A stretch of DNA of 64,000 nucleotides from Mactra quadrangularis (Eukaryota; Mollusca; Bivalvia; Venerida; Mactridae): assembly GCA_025267735.1 (NCBI GenBank), contig CM046297.1, positions 27,368,011 through 27,432,010 of the forward strand. Direction: 5' to 3'. The position numbers and the translations under genes are program-made. Below the pieces are notes generated by a model. It made no database searches. It had not been told where the DNA came from and saw only the letters and a program-made list of their open reading frames with translations. Positions 59,501-64,000 of this stretch are shown one piece after another. Position 1 is the first letter of the stretch. The number at the start of each line of letters is the position of its first letter.

Positions 59501-62500
59501 CTAGACCTAACAGTATGGCAGCCATTTTAACATAGATATCGAGAGTTGCCCGCAGGACTGCAGTAAAAGCACTGCGTTAAAGAGCGAGTTACTACAGTCT
59601 TGCAGGCAACTCTCAATATGTATAATTGCTTTCTAGCCATCTTAGAAAAATGAAGATTTGAAGAAAAATTGTACAATTAAAAAAGTCAGCAATATTTGTC
59701 AAGACATTTCCAAAATCGTAAGACTAAGGAATGATTTTCGATTTTCATTTAAGTCAAAATTTAGAGTATGATGGTTAGTAAGATGCCCCCTCCCCCCATA
59801 CATGTATTATGATAATGTAGTAGAAGGATAAATACCTGATAATTGTTTTCCAGTATCAACAGCAGCCTTCAATGTAGATAAAAGTTCTTCTAATGGTGTG
59901 GTATAATCAAACATACCTTTGTTATATACATATATAATAGCATCATATAAACCATGACTCCAACATAAATGTACAACCTGAAATACATAACAGCAAATAA
60001 GAGGACGAGACCTCGGAACCACAGGTGCCAGACAAAAAAATTTCTCAGCTTAAAGTAAATAATACACCAAACAAGAGCTGTCAGAGGAGACAGCATGCTC
60101 GACTTAGCAAGTGTTTGTCACAGGAGATGTGGTTGATGATAAGGAACATACATATTTTAAAATTTTAAAATATTACCTTAACAAATTCAAATAAAAAAAA
60201 TAAAAAATAGAAAACTATAAGTTCAAGGGGGATAACTCTGAAAAAATGTATAAGGAGTTATGAATCTTGTCACATGAGATGTGGTTGATAATTAGGAACA
60301 TATATCTAAAGTTTGAAGTCAATACCTGAAGAAATAAAACAGTTGCAGTAAAAACAAACATTTTTTAAAGAAAACTCTAATTTCAAGGGGAGATAATTTT
60401 GAAAAAATATATTTGGAGTTATGAACCTTGTCACATGAGATGTGGTTGATAATAAGGAACATATATTTAAAGTCAATACCTAAAGAAATAAAACAGTTGC
60501 AGAAAAAACAAATATTTGTTAAAAAAAACTAAAAGTTCAAGGGGGATAACTTTGAAAATAATGTATACGGAGTTATGAACCTTGTCACATGAGATGTGGT
60601 TGATAATAAGGAACATATATTTAAAGTTTGAAATCAATACCTAAAGAAATAAAACAGTTGCAGTAAAAACAAATATTTTTTAAAGAAAACTCTAAGTTCA
60701 AGGGGAGATAATTCTGAAAAAATGCATTCAGAGTTATGGACCATGTCACATGAGATGTGGTTGATAGAAAGGAACATATATTTAAAGTTTGAAGTTAATA
60801 TCTTAAGAAATAACAAAGATACAGAAGAAAGTATTTTACTGCAGAAAAACTTTAATCTGTGCACAAAAACTTCAATCAGTTCAAGGGGAGATAATTCTTA
60901 AAAAAATGTGTTTGGAGTTATGGACCTTGTCACATGAGATGTGGTTGATAGTAAGGAACATATATTTAAAGTTTGAAGTTAATATCTTAAGAAATAACAA
61001 AAACTTTAATCAGAAATGTGGACGCGGACGCCGACGCCGGGGCGAGTAGGAGAGCTCTACATTACTTCGTAAAGTCGAGCTAAAAACTTAAGATTATTAT
61101 AACTTGAAAATAGGATAAAGAGAACTAAAAATGCCTTTAGTGTAAACATAATCATACAATTATCCCATTATTTTCATTTTAGAGATCTTACATAAATTTC
61201 ATGGGTACATTTGAAAAGAAGGGTCATTAAAACTAATATATTGCAATGAATAGAAAAGAGGATTTGTTTCAAAACTAAAATTTCACAAAATTAATATAAA
61301 GAGAGCAGTTACAAAACTAGCATAACTGTATTGAAATGATAGATAAAAAGGGTTGTTACAAAACTAATACTTTAAAATCTTTACAAACAGAGAGGGTCGT
61401 TACAAAACTTACATGATGTATATCTAAACTAGTAACATCCATATGTACAATACAAGCTTCAACACTCTCTAACATAGATTTCTCTTCATAATGTGTAACA
61501 AAATCTTTCATCACAGTTGGTGGCATAGATCTTAGTTTATCATTTAATATATAAGGTTCTAAACATTCTAGAAACGTTCCTATAGCAATCATGTCTGCTC
61601 CAAATCTTTCATAGATTCTACCAAATAGTATATCCCTGAAAAATTTATAAGAAATGTAAATAAAATTCAAAATGTATAGTGGTTCACTTAAAGACATTTT
61701 TAAATTATTTTTTATCACGTTCAACACTGTGTCAACACAAATATGGTAACTTGTTTTATGGTCACCAGCTCACCTAGCCTAGACCTTTGTCTATAACCAG
61801 TACTCACCTACCCTTCAACAAGGCTGGAAATTTCTCCATATACCTTATAAATGGAAGAAAATTGACTTTTATGTTGAATTTCCATGGAAGGCTATAACCA
61901 ACCTGGGTGATGCTCCAACTACAACTAGCTACATCTTTTGGACTCTAGATTCTAAATCCTGAGCCTGGCCCAATGTGCCACCAACTTATACATAAAATAA
62001 TTAAAAATTATCAAAAGATTATTAGTGATAGGGCTTTTTTAACTAATAATTCATGGACTGTTGGTTTAGGCCATAAAAATGTAACAAACTTACATTCTAT
62101 CAAGATAAAGACATCACCCCATCCACTTCACCCACTACCCATATATCAACACCCCACCACCCATATATCAACACCCCACCACCCATATATCAACACCCCA
62201 CCACCCATATATCAACACCCCACCACCCATATATCAACACCCCACCACCCATATATCAACACCCCACCACCCATATATCAACACCCCACCACCCATATAT
62301 CAACACCCCACCACCCATATATCAACACCCCACCACCCATATATCAACACCCCACCACCCATATATCAACACCCCACACCACTCATACAACATAAAAACT
62401 TACATTCTATCAAGTTGAAGACAATATTCTACACACACAGGTACTATAACTTGATAATAATCTTCTAATTCCTCTATTTTACCTTTTTCTGGACAATATT

Positions 62501-63345
62501 GTGTCATAGATAAATCTACATATTGAAATAATATATCTAACATCTGAAACAGACAAATAGTAGAGTCATTTAACATAGCAGTAACATTCATTGTGATGTT
62601 TTTTTTGTACATCATTGGATTTCAAAAGCTGCATGGCAAGCTCAGTCAGTAGCGCAAAGGTGTACTCATCAAGGGGTCATAGGTTCAATTTCTGGCAAAG
62701 GCTTACTTTTTGGAGTTTGATCATGAAATAAATTTCTATGGCGATAAACACACTCCTCCTGATTTGGACAGAAACTGTCTAAAACAATAGTCTACACTTT
62801 ATTCTCTGATAAGCATGTGCGCTTTCTCTCTTTATTTAATGTGACGTCATCTATACTCTAATATTGAACAAAATATTCCTCGTGACGGCTGTTAAATAGT
62901 GCCTGAGTTTATGAAGGTATTGAATTTAACAGGGCCTTAGATGTCCTTTATAAACATGTCAACCAATGTTAAACATGTACTTATCTTATCACTTGAAGAA
63001 AAAGGGTCTAAAGGGAGTTTAAAATTATTCTAGCATCAAAAGTCCTACTTCAAGACGTTTCTTAAGTCCCAGCATTTCCTGGTTCTGCTAATGCACTCAT
63101 AATTTAATCATACGAGCATCAACTTGTGCCTATATTTTAATAACCCGTAAAATACAGACAAATGTAACTTTTTTCCTAATTAATATACTGTAAAAATATA
63201 AACTTACCAAATCAGCCACCACTTCTTTTTTCTTCAAACTAGGACCACTAAGTCCAACAACAGCTTTAGCTTTACCTTCATAGAAAGATAACGCCAGAGC
63301 TAAGGCATCCTGATATCTACTTTCATTCACAAGTACTTCAATTCT
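35435..63345 (-). CDS. VPS8: Vacuolar protein sorting-associated protein 8 (CORVET subunit), C-terminal 913 residues
   Basis: Twenty-three exons, 5' to 3': 63345-63208, 62543-62404, 61635-61413, 59977-59836, 59179-59064, 53009-52890, 52264-52230, 51598-51532, 50621-50529, 50030-49891, 49151-49067, 47950-47852, 45602-45463, 44668-44512, 43737-43648, 43211-43154, 41612-41515, 40965-40884, 39466-39303, 38822-38656, 37966-37771, 36773-36705, 35557-35435. All introns are GT/AG, phases agree, and the sum is 2742 nt with one terminal stop. Diagnostic stretches are ALALALSFYEGKAKAVVGLS, GTFLECLEPYILNDKL, YISCCLAGRAYPLGDIPED and GCLFTFLARQ-like ILFTFLARQM. The C-terminus has a RING-H2. VPS8 is the Rab5-linked subunit of the CORVET tether, which acts in early endosome fusion. 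The N-terminal WD40 propeller exons lie past the window edge. The right boundary is therefore partial. Confidence 0.95.
35594..35700 (-). mobile_element. LINE 3' end with (AAT)n tail
   Basis: A trinucleotide run at about 35605-35672 joined to 'aaagacttaattt', as at 11766 and 47541. It lies in the last VPS8 intron; the body probably extends to about 35900 but is not recognised. Confidence 0.5.
36270..36670. repeat. Dispersed repeat with tandem 'aagcaggccgatag' motifs
   Basis: 'cattatatgatttttcaccctctgtaggatgtgatat' at one end and 'aagcaggccgatagatgatgtc' twice near the other. The same blocks occur inverted at 44735-44910. A VPS8 intron separates both from exons. Probably a DNA-transposon derivative. 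Confidence 0.5.
37771..38822 (-). CDS. VPS8: VPS8 exons encoding the RING-H2 finger
   Basis: Exons 38822-38656 and 37966-37771. The finger is C-x2-C-x17-C-x-H-x2-H-x2-C-x17-C-x2-C (CRIC ... RCGHSYHSAC ... CYLC), with all eight zinc ligands present. The intron interrupts it just before the third cysteine, splitting the Arg codon (AG|A). After the finger comes a Ser/Arg/Gln-rich linker (QTQSSRFHRSLSNSNS). Confidence 0.93.
38001..38113 (-). mobile_element. SINE (family A), 3' fragment
   Basis: Only the 'gccatagcaacacatgg' to 'ggctaaatctttggatttag' part remains, directly after the acceptor of the VPS8 RING exon. Confidence 0.7.
39663..40022. mobile_element. MITE (GACTTTAGTCAGTTAT family), copy 2
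   Basis: Ends gggactttagtcagttatct and aataactgactaaagcccc are inverted. The interior is the reverse of 12411-12764. In a VPS8 intron. Confidence 0.78.
40106..40779. mobile_element. hAT-like non-autonomous element with CAGGGCTC ends
   Basis: 674 bp, starting cagggctctaatttaagctc and ending gagcttaaatttgagccctg. Subterminal 'ctcgcaaattt' or 'cgcgaaaatttgcgag' palindromes flank an AT-rich centre. The flanking 8-mers (TGCTATGG and CTGTATTT) do not match. A fragment of the family is at 15541-15745. Confidence 0.75.
41269..41480. repeat. 20-bp minisatellite, about 10 copies
   Basis: The unit is ccatgaaggccacaccccct with gac/ggc and cac/cat variants. It lies 35 bases from the donor of the VPS8 exon 41612-41515 and is G-rich on the VPS8 sense strand. 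ORFs across it (GVWPSWRG-type repeats) are artefacts. Confidence 0.9.
41914..42346. mobile_element. MITE with CATAGGCGGATCCAGG ends
   Basis: Ends cataggcggatccaggattt and accctggatccgcctatg are inverted over 18 bases, followed inward by G-run and C-run tracts. Related to 29211-29530. No transposase. Confidence 0.8.
42656..42975 (-). mobile_element. tRNA-derived SINE (family A)
   Basis: Full-length and in VPS8 sense orientation: the head (reverse complement of 'ctagctaagttggtagcacg' type) is at the high-coordinate end and the tail 'gttgggtttaacgctgtagc' at the low end, preceded by a (TTTG)n run. Confidence 0.85.
43515..43612 (-). mobile_element. Diverged tRNA-like SINE head (family C)
   Basis: 'gttgggatttgaacctttac..cc' resembles the reversed B box of 16496-16595, followed by 'actagattcaaaatct'. 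Confidence 0.4.
43763..44136. mobile_element. Tc1/mariner-type MITE flanked by TA
   Basis: The 374-bp element starts cagtacccacctaaagcttg and ends aacttttggtgggtactg, with TA at 43761-43762 and 44137-44138. A solo left end of the same family (cagtacccatcaaaagtttt) starts at 36822, also after TA. In a VPS8 intron. Confidence 0.85.
44735..44910. repeat. Dispersed repeat, inverted partner of 36270-36670
   Basis: Shares 'gacatcacctatcggcctgctt', 'caccctccgtagaatgtgatat' and 'tgacaatccgtaat' with the reverse of 36270-36670. Confidence 0.5.
46001..47531. mobile_element. Pearl-like element with about eight 165-bp core repeats
   Basis: The left end is acaagagcagtccaaggaca followed by gcgctcgacttttcg. 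The core units start 'ataaaaggggcaataactcc', contain 'gagttatgtccctt' and 'aagtatacaaactttaagtc', and are about 165 bp each. Near the right end lies an 'aacgccgacgcc' microsatellite, then cgaaaagtcgagctaaaaa. The terminal GCTCGACTTTTCG and CGAAAAGTCGAGC are inverted. The layout of end, tandem core, microsatellite, end matches the pearl class of bivalve mobile elements. ORFs within it are not genes. Confidence 0.7.
47541..47640 (-). mobile_element. LINE 3' end with A/T-rich trinucleotide tail
   Basis: A decayed (AAT)n run, then 'aataataaagactttatgta', directly abutting the pearl-like element. It shows the same tail junction as 11766 and 35594. Confidence 0.45.
49484..49800 (-). mobile_element. 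tRNA-derived SINE (family A)
   Basis: Full-length, VPS8 sense orientation, ending at the tRNA head 'gctagccaggcggc' at about 49798. Confidence 0.85.
50671..50728. mobile_element. Tiny palindromic MITE (CCTGCAAGACTG), copy 1
   Basis: cctgcaagactgtggtag is mirrored by ctactacagtcttgcagg. A sibling is at 59541-59614. It sits about 50 bases upstream of a VPS8 acceptor. Confidence 0.7.
51046..51267. mobile_element. PIF/Harbinger-type MITE flanked by TTA
   Basis: The 222-bp element starts ggccacaacaagttgatcat and ends gatcaatttgttgtggcc, with TTA at 51043-51045 and 51268-51270. TIRs are about 35 bp. Three-base TWA duplications are characteristic of PIF/Harbinger. The interior holds 'gcgagcgagcgaa' tracts. 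Confidence 0.82.
51803..52111 (-). mobile_element. tRNA-derived SINE (family A)
   Basis: Full-length, VPS8 sense orientation. The ORF at 51926-52123 reads through its tRNA head ('LAQLVARKSTDRGVMGSIPG'), a translation often seen for such SINE heads. Confidence 0.85.
52230..52264 (-). CDS. VPS8: VPS8 35-nt microexon
   Basis: It encodes 11 residues plus two bases (AFEEEEFNTPD), between clean acceptor TTTCAG and donor GTAAGTT. Phases 0 and 2 match its neighbours, so skipping would shift the frame. It corresponds to the conserved ALTFEDF region of animal VPS8. Confidence 0.88.
52390..52551. mobile_element. Palindromic MITE with GGCCCATATTCACTAA ends
   Basis: ggcccatattcactaac mirrored by tttagtgaatatgggcc, with CAT on both sides. 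The interior is mostly 'gactcagactc' or 'gagtctgag'-like inverted repeats, so the whole 162 bp can fold. Confidence 0.75.
53096..55304 (-). mobile_element. tRNA-derived SINE (family A) split by a hAT element
   Basis: The SINE body is 53096-53362 and its tRNA head resumes at 55252-55304. The interruption is exactly at aacccctc within the B-box region, which is now duplicated on both sides of the hAT element 53363-55251. The order of events is therefore certain. Confidence 0.9.
53363..55251. mobile_element. hAT-type element, 1889 bp, with perfect 8-bp target duplication
   Basis: Starts tagggattaaacgatgatcg and ends ccgattatgaaaccct-a. AACCCCTC flanks both sides (53355-53362 and 55252-55259). 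Subterminal 'cgattat' or 'ataatcg' motifs abound at both ends. A GC-rich island lies at about 53490-53540. No transposase motif is found in any frame, so it is non-autonomous or decayed. Confidence 0.88.
55313..55488. mobile_element. Tigger-like MITE flanked by TA
   Basis: The 176-bp element starts cagtataacctctgcaaag and ends agagaggttgtactg, with TA at 55311-55312 and 55489-55490. Internal 'cctctgca(g)agcaacaac' repeats are similar to the left end. Confidence 0.8.
55652..58404. mobile_element. hAT-like element, about 2.75 kb, non-autonomous
   Basis: Left end cagtgttcgaaattagcg; the right end reads ctaatttcatacactg (inverted). TGTAAACA lies before the left end (55644-55651) and again at 58403-58410, overlapping the terminal TG, so the duplication is 6 to 8 bp depending on where the right end is placed. 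Subterminal 'gggcttgt' motifs occur repeatedly within 120 bp of both ends. Frames at 56395-56598 and 57718-57933 show no recognised transposase motif. Confidence 0.75.
58521..58908. mobile_element. hAT-type MITE, 388 bp
   Basis: tagagctgtcattaattgag to gaatcgatgacagctcta (inverted ends). Flanks TCTTAGGA (58513-58520) and TCTTAAGA (58909-58916) match 7 of 8. Subterminal 'atcgat' or 'tatcga' motifs are frequent. Confidence 0.8.
59541..59614. mobile_element. Tiny palindromic MITE (CCTGCAAGACTG), copy 2
   Basis: gagagttgcccgcaggactg mirrored by cttgcaggcaactctc. The arms are longer than in the copy at 50671-50728. Confidence 0.72.
60071..61087. mobile_element. Pearl-like element with about five 155-bp core repeats
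   Basis: Left end acaagagctgtcagaggaga followed by gcatgctcgactta. The core units start 'aagttcaagggg(g/a)gataa', contain 'gagttatg..ccttgtcacat' and 'gagatgtggttgataa', and are about 155-180 bp each. Then comes a 'gacgcggacgccgacgcc' microsatellite and cgtaaagtcgagctaaaaa. The ends match 46001-47531, but the core is a different sequence. Confidence 0.7.
62139..62380. repeat. 20-bp minisatellite, about 12 near-perfect copies
   Basis: The unit atatcaacaccccaccaccc is repeated with almost no variation and begins about 25 bases downstream of a VPS8 donor (exon 62543-62404). The long plus-strand frame (THISTPHHPYINTPPP repeats) is a repeat artefact. Confidence 0.92.
62632..62770 (+). mobile_element. 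SINE (family A) head fragment, plus strand
   Basis: A diverged tRNA head ('gcatggcaagctcagtcagt', 'aggttcaatttctggca') and the first part of the body ('ttgatcatgaaataaatttc'). It is the only family A copy in VPS8 with antisense orientation. Confidence 0.6.
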
Positions 63346-64000
63346 CTATAGGAATAAAACAAAACAGTGTTTGGTTTGATTATGTGAAATAACTACACAG
63401 TAATACTTAAATGGGAATGCCAGTAACTAAGAAGAGAGAACTTATGGGCAGACCACTTTGACAATGGACCTTTCCATGACCTTACCTATTAGCGTACTTA
63501 ACAAAATGTTTACAGTTATATTTTGTCCCACAAACAAGGTGCTAACAAAAGAGCACATGGTTATATTTGTGGGTAAATGTACAGTCAACTCTCGTCATCT
63601 CGACTTATTTGGGACCGTTGGAAAATAATCGAGATAACGAAAAGTCGAGACAAACAAGATAAACGAAATTTTCTAAGGGAGGTAATTCCGATGTCTTCAG
63701 TAGCAGTTTTACCTGTTCAGAGTGTAGTTTAGAATAATCGCTTTGCTGCAGCTGTGAATAAGGTTTTACCATAAACTTGTACTCTAAAGGTTTTGTGACA
63801 CTTTTACCGCTGGCAAAGTTCCCTCTCGACAAGTTATAGAACAAAATCGCGTATTTTCCGAAAATCTACTTCTGGTTTCTACTATTTCACTGACTGTATC
63901 TCGAAAGAACGACTAACCAAGCGTATATTAATCAGAATATTTGTAGCCAGTCAGATAAATTGTGTGTGTATATGTTTGACGTCATAAACTATTTCGTACA
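63346..64000. other. VPS8: VPS8 intron reaching the window edge
   Basis: The next upstream VPS8 exon, which should encode the end of the N-terminal propeller region, is not found here. A solo Tigger-like end (cagtcaactctcgtcatctc after TA) lies at 63582-63665. An ORF at 63713-63840 with a donor-like boundary does not resemble VPS8. Confidence 0.6.

Noticed and set aside
61973..62395. 140-codon ORF rich in His, Pro and Thr repeats
   Set aside because: Frame through the 20-bp array; antisense to VPS8 and without other support.
63605..63844. Candidate extra upstream VPS8 exon (63713-63840) with a CAG|GTAAAA donor
   Set aside because: The encoded residues do not resemble the VPS8 region expected before RIEVLV, the start is not ATG, and the upstream acceptor is poor.

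Overview
The window is animal nuclear DNA: AT-rich, with intron-split genes that have GT/AG junctions and no bacterial-style operons. tRNA-derived SINEs, short inverted-repeat elements, long intronic minisatellites and two 'pearl-like' elements with tandem cores suggest a lophotrochozoan, most likely a bivalve mollusc. The species cannot be named from sequence alone.

Three genes are supported. (1) Plus strand, 10806-19528: a five-exon gene for a 251-residue secreted or membrane-anchored protein with two cadherin-like repeats. (2) Plus strand, 23598-30406, with a further 3' UTR exon to about 31500: a three-coding-exon gene for a 107-residue secreted peptide with two tandem six-cysteine modules, one per exon, separated by phase-1 introns. 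(3) Minus strand, 63345 down to 35435: the C-terminal 913 residues of VPS8, the RING-bearing CORVET subunit, in 23 exons whose lengths sum to an in-frame 2742 nt. Its N-terminal WD40 part lies beyond the right edge. Genes 2 and 3 are convergent.

Layout: 1-10.7 kb is gene-free and holds MITEs, a Helitron-like element, SINE copies and a large inverted repeat. 10.7-19.5 kb is the cadherin-like gene, with a 42-bp minisatellite in an intron. 19.5-23.5 kb is intergenic. 23.5-31.5 kb is the cysteine-rich gene; its first intron holds a 71-bp minisatellite that starts at the splice donor and is split by a 3434-bp composite of two hAT transposon copies. 31.5-35.2 kb is intergenic. 35.2-64 kb is VPS8, whose introns carry at least five same-strand SINEs, two large hAT-type elements, several TA- or TTA-flanked MITEs, two pearl-like elements and two G-rich 20-bp minisatellites.

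The strongest unusual signals are: the composite hAT structure, whose segment lengths and both target duplications fit self-insertion followed by inversion; the exon-duplicated twelve-cysteine peptide; tandem repeats at both the donor and acceptor of that gene's first intron; and G-rich minisatellites directly downstream of two VPS8 5' splice sites. Only part of each mobile-element assignment is certain: terminal repeats and target duplications were read directly, while superfamily names are inference.
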